Origin: Flavobacterium panici | GTDB taxonomy: Bacteria > Bacteroidota > Bacteroidia > Flavobacteriales > Flavobacteriaceae | Direction of reading: 5' to 3' | DNA: 64,000 nt | NCBI RefSeq assembly: GCF_903819335.1 | Contig: NZ_CAIJDE010000036.1 | Coordinates: 105,645 to 169,644, forward strand | Shown: piece after piece, positions 39,957 to 48,854 of the stretch | How the letters are laid out: the number at the start of each line of letters is the position of its first letter | How positions within the stretch are numbered: the first letter of the stretch is position 1 | The notes under the pieces: generated by a model | Databases searched by the model: none | What the model was told of the DNA's origin: nothing | The model's input: the letters and a program-made list of their open reading frames with translations, nothing else | Position numbers and translations under genes: made by a program

Positions 39957-41648
39957 ATGTTACCCATGAAATTTTCAATATTAGCTCTTTTCTTTTGCCC
40001 TTTTCTATTCGCTCAGACACAATATCCTAAAGATTATTTTCGTCCGCCGCTGGATATCCCTATGCAGCTTTCGGGGAATTTTGGTGAGTTAAGACCCAAT
40101 CATTTTCATGCTGGTTTTGACTTAAAAACGAATCAAAGAGAAGGATTAAACGTGTATGCGATTGCTGACGGTTATGTGTCAAGGATTAAAATTTCGACTT
40201 TTGGAAACGGAAAATGTATTTACATTACGCATCCAAATGGATATACTTCTGTATACGGACATTTGCAGACAACCCTTGGGCCAATTCAGGACTATGTGAA
40301 AAAAACGCACTATAAAGAAAAGGCTTATGAAATTGAAATGTTACTAAAACCAGATGAACTTCCGGTTACAAAAGGACAATTAATCGCGCTTTCGGGAAAT
40401 ACCGGATCTTCAGAAGGGCCGCATCTTCATTTTGAAATTCGTGATACCAAAACTGAGTTTGTCATCAACCCAATTTTCTTTGGCTTTGACCAAAATATTA
40501 AAGATACCAAGAAGCCAACATTGTCGAGTTTATACGTTTATCCGTTAGATAATGCAACAGTTAACCAGTCAAAACAGCCGTTACTTGTAAACATGACGCT
40601 TCAAAAAGACGGAACTTATCTTGCTTCGAAAGTAAAAACAAACGGAAAAATTGGTTTTGGAATTAATGCCTCAGATACTGATGATGTTTCTTTTAATAAA
40701 AATGGGGTTTTTAATGTTTCAACATTCTTAAACGGAAACCAGAATTATAATTATCAATTCAATACCTATTCTTTTGATGAAATGCGTTATATCAACGCTT
40801 TTATCGATTATCCGCGATATAAAAAGACGAGCCAGCGCGTGCAGAAACTTTTCATGAAAACGCCGTTTGCATTAAGTATTATCAAAACAGATTCACTGAG
40901 AGGAATAATTTCGGCAGTGCCAAATCTGACTTCTAATTATAGAATTGAAGTTTCAGATTATTTCGGAAATCAAAATTCAATAACAGTTCCAATTGAATAT
41001 GATTTGGAAACACCGCTTGTTCCAGCAGAACCAGTAACTTCAAAATATTTTGTTCGTTACAACAAAGATTCCAATTTTGAGAAAGATAATATGTCTGTTT
41101 TCTTTCCTGCCGGAACTTTTTACGAAGATTTTAATTTAAATTTTGATGTAAAAAACAACAAAATTTATATTCATGATGATACCGTTCCGGTGCATTCTAA
41201 TTTTACAATTACGATAAAAGATACCGTTTATCCGGAATCTTTAAAGGATAAACTTTATATAGGAAAAGGTACAAGCTATAACGGAACTCTTAGAAAAGGC
41301 GACATTTTCACGGCCAAAGCAAAAATATTAGGAACATATGGTTTGGTTCTCGATACCATTGCTCCGGTTATAAAAATCACAAAACCTGTTGAAGGAAAAT
41401 GGATCAGCGATCAGAAAAAAATTGAGTTTACAATTGGTGATTCTCTATCTGGAATAAAGTCGTACAATGGATATTTAAACGGAAGCTGGGTTTTATTTGA
41501 ATATGAAAATAAAAACAGAAAAATTACACATACTTTTGATGATCAATATTTGACAGAAGGAGAAAACTTTTTAAAAATGGAAGTAGTTGATAATGTAGGA
41601 AATTCTACTATCTTTGAAACTCATTTTTTTAGAAGTCAACAAAAATAA
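39957..41648 (+). CDS. M23 family metallopeptidase (LytM-like), exported
   Basis: A 563-residue protein with a signal peptide (FSILALFFCPFLFAQ) and an M23 domain at about 30-175. The zinc motifs are HFHAGFDLK and HLHFEIRD, with a lysostaphin-type loop TGSSEGPH between. The remaining 380 residues are beta-rich, with repeated Ig-like strands and an end LKMEVVDNVGNSTIFETHFF. It likely cuts peptidoglycan crosslinks in the periplasm. An ATG 9 nt inside (39966, MKFSILAL) is an equally good start. The TonB receptor follows after 11 nt. Confidence 0.92.
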   Translation: MLPMKFSILALFFCPFLFAQTQYPKDYFRPPLDIPMQLSGNFGELRPNHFHAGFDLKTNQREGLNVYAIADGYVSRIKISTFGNGKCIYITHPNGYTSVYGHLQTTLGPIQDYVKKTHYKEKAYEIEMLLKPDELPVTKGQLIALSGNTGSSEGPHLHFEIRDTKTEFVINPIFFGFDQNIKDTKKPTLSSLYVYPLDNATVNQSKQPLLVNMTLQKDGTYLASKVKTNGKIGFGINASDTDDVSFNKNGVFNVSTFLNGNQNYNYQFNTYSFDEMRYINAFIDYPRYKKTSQRVQKLFMKTPFALSIIKTDSLRGIISAVPNLTSNYRIEVSDYFGNQNSITVPIEYDLETPLVPAEPVTSKYFVRYNKDSNFEKDNMSVFFPAGTFYEDFNLNFDVKNNKIYIHDDTVPVHSNFTITIKDTVYPESLKDKLYIGKGTSYNGTLRKGDIFTAKAKILGTYGLVLDTIAPVIKITKPVEGKWISDQKKIEFTIGDSLSGIKSYNGYLNGSWVLFEYENKNRKITHTFDDQYLTEGENFLKMEVVDNVGNSTIFETHFFRSQQK

Positions 41649-41659
41649 AACCCAAATCT

Positions 41660-44125
41660 TTGAATAAAAACAGGTTAATATTCGCTTTGCTTTTCTTGTG
41701 CATTACTTGTATCTCATTTGCTCAAAATGCTCATGTAAAAGGTATTATTTTAGATAATGAAAATCATCCTGTTTCGAATGTCAATATAACTTCGGGTAAA
41801 AACAATACACAATCTGATGCAAATGGTTTTTTTGAAATTGATGTAATTTCGAATAAAAAGGCCTCCATTGTTTTTACACACATCTCGTTAAAAATGATCA
41901 GCCTTACGGTTACTTTAAAACCAAATGAAGTTTTTGTTTTTAATCCTGTAATGAATAATTCTCAAGAACAAATGGGAGAAGTTTTTGTTTCTTCCCGAAA
42001 TAAAAAACGAGTTCAGGGAATTACAACTATAGAAACTGCCACTATAAAAAAGATTCCGGGAGCAAATGCTGGTATCGAAAATATTCTAAAAACACTTCCC
42101 GGCGTAAATTCAAATAATGAACTAAGTACACAATATGCCGTAAGAGGTGGAAATTATGACGAAAATTTAGTCTACGTAAACGAAGTCGAAGTTTACCGTC
42201 CGTTTTTAATTCGTTCAGGTCAGCAGGAAGGATTGAGTTTTACCAATACAGATTTGGTTCAGAATGTGGATTTCTCGGCCGGAGGATTTCAGGCAAAATT
42301 TGGAGATAAATTATCATCCGTTTTAGATATTACGTATAGAAAACCAACTCAGTTTGGAGCTTCGTTTGAAGCAAGTTTTTTAGGCGGAAGCGCTTCTGTA
42401 GATTTAGTTTCGAAAAATAAAAAATGGTCGGCCGTTACCGGAGTTCGCTACCGAAATAATAGTTTATTGGTCAACAGTCAGGATACGCAGACGAACTATA
42501 CGCCAACTTTTGCTGATATTCAAACCAATATAAATTATGATATTTCTGAAAAATGGCAGGTTAGCTTTTTAGGAAATATTTCGCAGAATAAATATTTGTA
42601 TCAGCCTTTAACCCGTGAAACCAAATTTGGAACCATTGATCAGCCAATGGCTTTGGCGGTTTATTATGAAGGTCAGGAAAAAGATCAGTATGATACTTAT
42701 TTTGGAGCTTTTAAAACAACGTATAAAGTTTCGCCTTCGCTGACTTTAAAATTTATCGGTTCGTTGTTTCATACTACAGAAAAAGAACATTTTGATATTT
42801 TAGCGCAATATCGTTTAGGAAATGTGAATGCAGAAAATCCAACAGATGCATCCTCAATTGATTTTACACGCGGAATTGGTTCTCAGTTGAATCACGCCCG
42901 AAATGATTTAGATGCGTTAATTGCCAATATGGAAATTAAAGGTTCTAAAGAATGGCAGGAAAGTCAGCTTGAATTTGGATTGAAATATACACGAGAATCT
43001 ATTCGTGACAGAGTTGTAGAGTGGGAGATGATCGATTCAGCGGGATTTTCTATAAATCCGCCGCTGGTTATTCTGCCAGAAAACAATCAGCCGTATTCGC
43101 CTTATACAGGCCCGCTTTTACCTTATCAGGATATTCGAGCAACAAATTTTAATACGATCAATAGATTTTCCGGTTATGCACAATGGAACAAACAATCTGA
43201 ATTGGGTTCAAGCCAGATTTGGTATCATGTTGGAGCTCGTTTTCAAAGCTGGAATGTTACTGGAGCCATAGAAGAAGGAAAAAATCAGTTTGCAGTAAGT
43301 CCGCGTGCGCAGTTTGCCATAAAACCGGATTGGGATCGTGATATGGTTTTCAGGATTTCGGGAGGATTATACCATCAGCCGCCATTTTATAGAGAACTTC
43401 GTGATTTGGACGGTGTTGTAAATCCAAATGTAAAAGCGCAGGAAGCAGTTCATGTTGTGTTAGGAAATGATTATAATTTTAAAATGTGGAATCGCCCTTT
43501 TAAATGGGTAACGGAACTTTATTATAAATCCCTTTCGGATGTAAATGTGTATTCAATTGATAACGTCCGCATTCGATATGTGGCCAATAATAATGCTAAA
43601 GCTTATGCGCAAGGTTTAGATTTTAGATTGAACGGAGAATTTGTGCCGGGAACAGAATCTTGGGTGAGTTTTGGATATTTAAAAACAGAAGAAAACTACG
43701 AAAACAAAGGTTATATCGCTCGTCCGACAGATCAGCGTTTAAAATTTGCGATGTTGTTTCAGGATTATATGCCGAATATTCCAAGTGTAAAAGTTTATCT
43801 TAATGTAGTTTATAATACTGGTTTGCCAGGCGGCGCGCCAGCATATTCAGACCCTTATTTATATCAAAACAGATTAAATGATTATAGAAGGGCTGATATT
43901 GGTTTTGCCAAAGTTTTTGTAGACAGCAGTACGCAGGGTTCAAAAACAAGCTGGTTAAAAAACTTCAAAGAATTAGCTGTTGGACTGGAAATTTTCAATC
44001 TTTTCAATAATCAAAATGCAATTACAAATACCTGGGTTCGCGATGTGTATTCTAAAAACCAGTACGCGATTCCAAATTATATGACTTCAAGAGTTTTTAA
44101 TATAAAACTGAATGCGAGATTATGA
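41660..44125 (+). CDS. TonB-dependent receptor with CarboxypepD_reg domain
   Basis: An 821-residue outer-membrane receptor. The open frame begins with a TTG codon (NKNRLIFALLFLCITCISFAQ is its signal peptide); no ATG lies closer. A carboxypeptidase-regulatory-like domain (about 24-105) is followed by a plug with VRGGNYDENLVYVNEVEVYRP and DFSAGGFQAKFGDKLSS, and a beta-barrel to the C-terminal FNIKLNARL. It lacks a SusD partner nearby, so it is not a typical polysaccharide-utilisation receptor. The adjacent genes are an M23 peptidase upstream, and a hypothetical and an EF-hand lipoprotein downstream. Confidence 0.92.
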   Translation: MNKNRLIFALLFLCITCISFAQNAHVKGIILDNENHPVSNVNITSGKNNTQSDANGFFEIDVISNKKASIVFTHISLKMISLTVTLKPNEVFVFNPVMNNSQEQMGEVFVSSRNKKRVQGITTIETATIKKIPGANAGIENILKTLPGVNSNNELSTQYAVRGGNYDENLVYVNEVEVYRPFLIRSGQQEGLSFTNTDLVQNVDFSAGGFQAKFGDKLSSVLDITYRKPTQFGASFEASFLGGSASVDLVSKNKKWSAVTGVRYRNNSLLVNSQDTQTNYTPTFADIQTNINYDISEKWQVSFLGNISQNKYLYQPLTRETKFGTIDQPMALAVYYEGQEKDQYDTYFGAFKTTYKVSPSLTLKFIGSLFHTTEKEHFDILAQYRLGNVNAENPTDASSIDFTRGIGSQLNHARNDLDALIANMEIKGSKEWQESQLEFGLKYTRESIRDRVVEWEMIDSAGFSINPPLVILPENNQPYSPYTGPLLPYQDIRATNFNTINRFSGYAQWNKQSELGSSQIWYHVGARFQSWNVTGAIEEGKNQFAVSPRAQFAIKPDWDRDMVFRISGGLYHQPPFYRELRDLDGVVNPNVKAQEAVHVVLGNDYNFKMWNRPFKWVTELYYKSLSDVNVYSIDNVRIRYVANNNAKAYAQGLDFRLNGEFVPGTESWVSFGYLKTEENYENKGYIARPTDQRLKFAMLFQDYMPNIPSVKVYLNVVYNTGLPGGAPAYSDPYLYQNRLNDYRRADIGFAKVFVDSSTQGSKTSWLKNFKELAVGLEIFNLFNNQNAITNTWVRDVYSKNQYAIPNYMTSRVFNIKLNARL

Positions 44126-44772
44126 TCGCAAAACGTGAAAAGAGAAAGAAGATTTTTTACGTTCCGGGAATGATTTCTTTGGTTTTGATTCCTTTGTTTT
44201 GTTTTTACCATTTTTATAAAGTCGATGCTTTTAAGGTTTATGGTTCTTTGAATTTTTCAGTTTCTAATAAGGGAGATTTTGAAAAATATAAGGTTGAAGA
44301 TTTAAGAAAATATAAGATATTTTATTTTAATGGTGAAAAATCGCAAGAACTACGACAATTAAAAGAATTGAGAGTTTTTGCTAAAGACATGATAAAAAAG
44401 TATGATACTATAAATGGAGCTAAAATTCGCTTTGGATCTAAAACGGACTATGATACTTTTATTAGTGTAATTAATATTATGAGTGAAGAAAAGATGCCTA
44501 CATGGGCATTATTTTCAGATAATTTGTATGCATTGGCAAATCCTAAGCCAAAGCCGACAAAAAAACATAGTTTTGTTTGTGGGACGAATGCTTATTCGAT
44601 AGAAAGAACACTTCAAATGCAGGAAGAAAATCGAAAAGAAGAACTTCGCATTTTTCAGATTTCTTTTTTAAAACAGCAGTGGGTAATATTTCTTGGTTAT
44701 TTTGGAATTGTTCTAATCAACATCTTTGTTTTAGTAAAATTCAATAAAAACAAAAATTACAATCAAAAATAG
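44122..44772 (+). CDS. Hypothetical protein with two membrane segments
   Basis: A 216-residue protein whose ATG overlaps the receptor stop codon (ATGA), so it is translated with it. A hydrophobic stretch near residues 10-27 (MISLVLIPLFCFYHFY) and one near 190-208 (WVIFLGYFGIVLINIFVLVK) frame a central soluble part of about 160 residues with basic and acidic runs. I do not recognise a family. Its link to the receptor suggests an accessory inner-membrane role. Confidence 0.75.
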   Translation: MIAKREKRKKIFYVPGMISLVLIPLFCFYHFYKVDAFKVYGSLNFSVSNKGDFEKYKVEDLRKYKIFYFNGEKSQELRQLKELRVFAKDMIKKYDTINGAKIRFGSKTDYDTFISVINIMSEEKMPTWALFSDNLYALANPKPKPTKKHSFVCGTNAYSIERTLQMQEENRKEELRIFQISFLKQQWVIFLGYFGIVLINIFVLVKFNKNKNYNQK

Positions 44773-44780
44773 TATATTTG
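44773..44780 (+). promoter_or_regulatory. -7 promoter element of the EF-hand lipoprotein
   Basis: TATATTTG lies right after the preceding stop codon and 21 nt before the ATG at 44802, so the lipoprotein can be transcribed independently. Confidence 0.55.
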
Positions 44781-44801
44781 ATAATTGAATATAATTTGTC
44801 G

Positions 44802-45521
44802 ATGAAAAAGTACTTTAAATATATAGCCTTAGCAATTGTTGGAACATTAATTAGCTGTCGTGAAGAAGTTAAAAAGCCAAAAGTAAGTTACGATGTGTCA
44901 AATAAAGTAAGTGTTGCAAAAACAGATTCAACTCAGATTGAAGTTGCTGATCTGCCTATTCAAATGGAAGGAACAGATTATCTGATTCATCCGGTTGGGG
45001 ATTTAAGGGTTTTTGAAAGAGGCTCAAAAGCACGTTATGGATCTTCAAGCGTAAACGATGTAAGTTTTACAATCTCTAACTTAGGCGAATATGAGATTAC
45101 AGGATATTTACAAAACCTGAAATTTCAAAAAACAGATTCAGATTCGATTCATGCTTTATCAGATAAACCTGTTTTAATTTTAACAGCAACGTATTTAAAA
45201 ACCGTTGCAGATAAAACTAAAAATAAAGTTATGGTGTATACACTAACAGATTCTGATACCAACAAAGACGGAAAAATTGATACCAGTGATATTAAAACTT
45301 TATATTTAAGTGATATCAGCGGAGAAAACTTTACAAAAGTCTCAGCAGATCTTCAGGAATTAGTTGACTGGAATTTAATTGAATCTAAAAACCGTTTGTA
45401 TTTTAGAACTATTGAAGATACCAACCAAAACGGTCAATTTGATAAAAACGATGTTTTACACTATAATTATATCGACTTAGCTTCTAAAAAATGGGAAGTG
45501 AAGAGCTACAAGCCCATCTAA
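44802..45521 (+). CDS. Lipoprotein with two EF-hand-type calcium loops
   Basis: The start at MKKYFKYIALAIVGTLISCR gives a 239-residue protein with a lipobox (LISC). Two stretches fit the 12-residue EF-hand loop: DTNKDGKIDTSD from residue 152 and DTNQNGQFDKND from residue 206, with acidic or Asn residues at positions 1, 3, 5 and 12. Similar DxNxDG loops occur in dockerins and in calcium-binding secreted proteins. It may be bound to the outer membrane. The neighbouring TonB receptor suggests a common function, not proven. Confidence 0.82.
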   Translation: MKKYFKYIALAIVGTLISCREEVKKPKVSYDVSNKVSVAKTDSTQIEVADLPIQMEGTDYLIHPVGDLRVFERGSKARYGSSSVNDVSFTISNLGEYEITGYLQNLKFQKTDSDSIHALSDKPVLILTATYLKTVADKTKNKVMVYTLTDSDTNKDGKIDTSDIKTLYLSDISGENFTKVSADLQELVDWNLIESKNRLYFRTIEDTNQNGQFDKNDVLHYNYIDLASKKWEVKSYKPI

Positions 45522-45529
45522 AGGGTTTA

Positions 45530-45712
45530 GCCACAGATTACACAGATTAAAGTGATTTTTTTTCGCCACTAATTACACAAATTTCCACAAATTAAATTGA
45601 ATTAAAATTCGTGGAAATTTGTGTAATTAGTGGCGGACTTTTTTAATTCTTTTCATCTGTGTAATCTGTGGCAAAAAAACTTAGAATCTTAGCATCTCAG
45701 AACCTTAGAGCC
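45530..45712. repeat. Nested inverted repeats and TAAG repeat
   Basis: Outer arms GCCACAGATTACACAGAT (45530-45547) and its exact complement (45655-45672) enclose inner arms at 45564-45586 and 45613-45635, which are 23-bp perfect complements beginning CGCCACTAATTACACAAATT. The inner pair belongs to the GCCACGAATT-like family. A TAAG-type repeat (TTAGAATCTTAGCATCTCAG) follows to 45712. Confidence 0.8.
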
Positions 45713-45713
45713 T

Positions 45714-46415
45714 TTATATCAATATATCGCTTTCTAAGTCAGATTTTTCGATTTCAAAACCAAATTCGAGACGTTCAACCAATTCGATTACCAGTTTTTT
45801 ATACCAGTTCTCAGATTTCGGGTGAATGTATATTTTTTCAATCAATTGATTGATGTCAACATTGATTTTTATTCCGTCATTTAGTTTGATGCCGCTTTTT
45901 GAAGTATCGGTAAGAATACGCACTTCACGCTCGTATTGAAAACTTTTTCTTTTGAATAAAAACGGAAAGAACAAATCCTCAAACGGAATATATTCTTTTT
46001 TATAATCGATGTAATTTACTTCACCAATATACTGGTCAAAATTATTCTCTGGTTTTAATGCTTTTTGCAACCTCCCAATTGTAGACTGAATCGCTAAACC
46101 TTCACTGTTTTGGGTAAAAATCTGCCACATGGCAAACGATTCATATTCGTTAATATGCCAGCTGCTTACGGCAACCTGCTCGCGGTGTGTTTTATAATAA
46201 TTTAAAAAGTCAGGATTGTCAACGGCGAGCTTTTTAATCTCCTCATAAGTAGGCTCGCTAAAAGTACCCTCATATTGATCTTCAAATTTATCAGACCGCG
46301 ACATGAACAGTTTTTTAGAAAGCAGTAAATCAAGAAATTTAGATAGGTCAAGATATTTCCAAACAATAGTATCAGGATCGTCTGGTAGTTTGATGTTGGG
46401 GTTGTTAAGATACAT
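45714..46415 (-). CDS. DUF2971 family protein
   Basis: A 233-residue protein with the DUF2971 features VWKYLDLSKFLDLLLSKKLF and FMSRSDKFEDQYEG near the N-terminus, SSWHINEYESFAMWQIF, and YEREVRILTD in the middle. Members are often linked to mobile or defence-type neighbourhoods, but none is seen here, and no activity is established. It is flanked on both sides by palindromic repeats, so it is an isolated single gene. Confidence 0.88.
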   Translation of the reverse strand: MYLNNPNIKLPDDPDTIVWKYLDLSKFLDLLLSKKLFMSRSDKFEDQYEGTFSEPTYEEIKKLAVDNPDFLNYYKTHREQVAVSSWHINEYESFAMWQIFTQNSEGLAIQSTIGRLQKALKPENNFDQYIGEVNYIDYKKEYIPFEDLFFPFLFKRKSFQYEREVRILTDTSKSGIKLNDGIKINVDINQLIEKIYIHPKSENWYKKLVIELVERLEFGFEIEKSDLESDILI

Positions 46416-46433
46416 TGTCCATAAGAATTAAAT

Positions 46434-46725
46434 GATTTTAACCCGTTGGGTGTAATTATTTTTAACACATAGAAACATAGAATTATTGAACATAAGAAAG
46501 GCGTTTCACTTGCATTAACAACACATAGCTATGTGTGAGAAACAAGTTTCTTTTCGATTTACTTTGTTTAAAAACATAAGGTCTATGTCTCTATGTGTTT
46601 AATTATTATTTTTTATGGATTACGCCCAACGGTTTGATTTTAATCTTTACTACCTAAAGTTATAAAATAAAACACAGATTAAAGAAATTAAACTGAGTTT
46701 TAATATTTCCTTAATCTGTGTAGAT
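46434..46725. repeat. Nested palindromes in the gap before the ABC exporter
   Basis: No gene in this 330-bp gap. Outer arms around CCCGTTGGGTGTAAT (46442-46456) and ATTACGCCCAACGG (46619-46632); inner AACACATAGAAACATAG (46464-46480) and CTATGTCTCTATGTGTT (46583-46599); central perfect palindrome ACACATAGCTATGTGT (46521-46536). A separate ACACAGATTAA inverted repeat is at 46672-46723. Confidence 0.7.
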
Positions 46726-46747
46726 TGTTTGGTTATGATTGTATGTC

Positions 46748-48577
46748 TTAAGATTCGAAAGACTGCATGGTAACCAGTTTATTGTAAGTTCCGTTAAGTG
46801 CAATTAATTGGTCATGAGTTCCCTGTTCAACGATTTTTCCTTTTTGCATTACCACAATAACATCTGCTTTTTGAATAGTCGAAAGTCGGTGTGCGATCAC
46901 AATCGAAGTTCTGTTTTGCATCATGTTTTCAAGTGCTACCTGAACAAATTTCTCGCTTTCGGTGTCTAATGCTGATGTTGCTTCATCCAGAATCATAATC
47001 GGCGGATTTTTCAATACCGCTCTCGCAATAGATAAACGTTGTTTTTGCCCGCCTGAAAGTTTATTTCCACTGTCACCAATGTTGGTATAAATTCCTAAAG
47101 GCAGTTCTTTTACAAATTCATATGCATTGGCAATTTTAAGCGCATCAATAATTTCATCATCTGTAGCGTCTAATTTTCCTAATGCAATATTGGCTTTGAT
47201 TGTATCATTAAATAAAATACTGTCCTGTGTAACCAATCCCATTAAACTGCGAAGCGAATGCAGGTTCATATCTTTTATATTAATTCCATCAATAGAAATT
47301 GAGCCTTCATTAACATCATAAAAACGGGTCAATAAATTCGCAATAGTACTTTTTCCACTTCCGGATTGTCCAACAAGAGCAACGGTTTGCCCTTTATTAA
47401 TATTAAGAGAAAAATCTTTTAAGACATTTTCATCTTCATATTTAAAGTTGATATTTTGAACACTGATATTACTTTCAAAAGTTGTTTTTTCGATTGCGTT
47501 TTCTTTTGAAACAATTGTGTTTTCCTGATCTAAAATTTCCAATACACGTTCTGCGGCAGCATTTCCTCTTTTTACACCATATGAAGCTTTAGAAATGGCT
47601 TTTGCCGGAGTCAGGATGTTATAAGCTAATCCCATGTAAGCAATAAATGAAGCACCTTCTAAAGTTTTATCAATTAAAACCATTTGTCCTCCGTACCAAA
47701 GTAATATAGCAATAACAGTTATTCCCATAAATTCACTGGCAGGTGATGCTAAATTCTGACGGTTTCCAATGCTGTTTGATAAATTGAAAAAACGCTCTGT
47801 AGAATTTTTGAAAACATTATTAAAATAATTTTCGGCATTATATCCTTTTACCACTTTTAATCCGCCAATAGTTTCCTCAATAGTAGATAAGAAAGTACCT
47901 TGTTCTTCCTGAGCTTTTGTAGATTGTTTTTTAAGTTGTTTCCCAATTAAAGAAATAATGTAACCTGAAACCGGAATAAATATAAAAACAAACAACGTTA
48001 GCTTAGCGCTTATAATCAGCATTGCTATTATCGTAAATATAATTGTCAAAGGCTCCTTAACAATAAGCTCTAAAATTGCTAAAAAAGAGGTTTGTACTTC
48101 ATTTACATCGCCGGCGATTCTGGAAATAACATCTCCTTTTCTTTTTTCAGAATAAAATGCCAAAGGGAGCTCCAGTGTTTTTTTGTATAATGCATTTCGC
48201 ATATCTCTTAAAACCCCATTTCTTAAAAAGTTAATAAAAAACATAGCCAGATAATCGGCTAAATTTTTTAATAAGAAGATCGAGATAATTATTCCAACCA
48301 TTACCGAAAGTATAAAACCCGGATTGTTTGGATCGTTATTTTTTGTGATATAATAGTTTAGATAACTTTCTCCATATTCTTTTATATGTGTGATTCCTTC
48401 ATAAACAGGCATGGTTGTAAGTTTCTTGCTTTTACCAAATAAAACCTGCAGCATTGGAATCAACGCCATAAATGAAAGTGTGCTGAAAAGGGCATATAAA
48501 ACATTGAAAAAGATGTTTAAGAACGCATATTTTTTATACGGATATATAAAAGGAACTATTTTTTTGAAATTACTCAT
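46748..48577 (-). CDS. ABC exporter, fused permease-ATPase (MsbA-like)
   Basis: A 609-residue protein with a six-helix exporter domain (about 15-330) and an ATPase domain with Walker A LVGQSGSGKSTIAN, signature LSGGQKQRLSIARA, Walker B MILDEATSALD and the H-loop IVIAHRLST. It resembles lipid A/lipid exporters such as MsbA and works as a homodimer in the inner membrane. Substrate is not determined. Confidence 0.93.
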   Translation of the reverse strand: MSNFKKIVPFIYPYKKYAFLNIFFNVLYALFSTLSFMALIPMLQVLFGKSKKLTTMPVYEGITHIKEYGESYLNYYITKNNDPNNPGFILSVMVGIIISIFLLKNLADYLAMFFINFLRNGVLRDMRNALYKKTLELPLAFYSEKRKGDVISRIAGDVNEVQTSFLAILELIVKEPLTIIFTIIAMLIISAKLTLFVFIFIPVSGYIISLIGKQLKKQSTKAQEEQGTFLSTIEETIGGLKVVKGYNAENYFNNVFKNSTERFFNLSNSIGNRQNLASPASEFMGITVIAILLWYGGQMVLIDKTLEGASFIAYMGLAYNILTPAKAISKASYGVKRGNAAAERVLEILDQENTIVSKENAIEKTTFESNISVQNINFKYEDENVLKDFSLNINKGQTVALVGQSGSGKSTIANLLTRFYDVNEGSISIDGINIKDMNLHSLRSLMGLVTQDSILFNDTIKANIALGKLDATDDEIIDALKIANAYEFVKELPLGIYTNIGDSGNKLSGGQKQRLSIARAVLKNPPIMILDEATSALDTESEKFVQVALENMMQNRTSIVIAHRLSTIQKADVIVVMQKGKIVEQGTHDQLIALNGTYNKLVTMQSFES

Positions 48578-48733
48578 TTATTTTTGAATATTATTTTTTC
48601 TGCTGTGGTATTGCTCTTTCGAGTTTTAGCAATATTTTTTTTGGTTATAATTAATTTGTTGGGGGAATTTTTACTGCACAAAATTAATCCAATTGATTTG
48701 TTTTCAATTTTTTTTTAGTTTTTTTTATTAAAA

Positions 48734-48820
48734 AACTCTGATTTACATTTGTTCTAAATGTAAATCAGAGTTCTAAATATCAAAATTTAATTAGCTGCGC
48801 AGAGATTTCCTGCGCAGCTA
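48734..48820. other. Two adjacent perfect hairpins before the exporter gene
   Basis: Hairpin 1 has 17-bp perfect arms (48734-48750 and 48756-48772, starting AACTCTGATTTAC) and a 5-nt loop. Hairpin 2 has 11-bp arms TAGCTGCGCAG (48792-48802) and CTGCGCAGCTA (48810-48820). They lie between the exporter and the phosphosugar mutase; both could end the mutase mRNA (48855-50582, minus). Confidence 0.6.
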
Positions 48821-48854
48821 TAATAGGTATTTAAAGAGCTTATCACTCGTTTTT

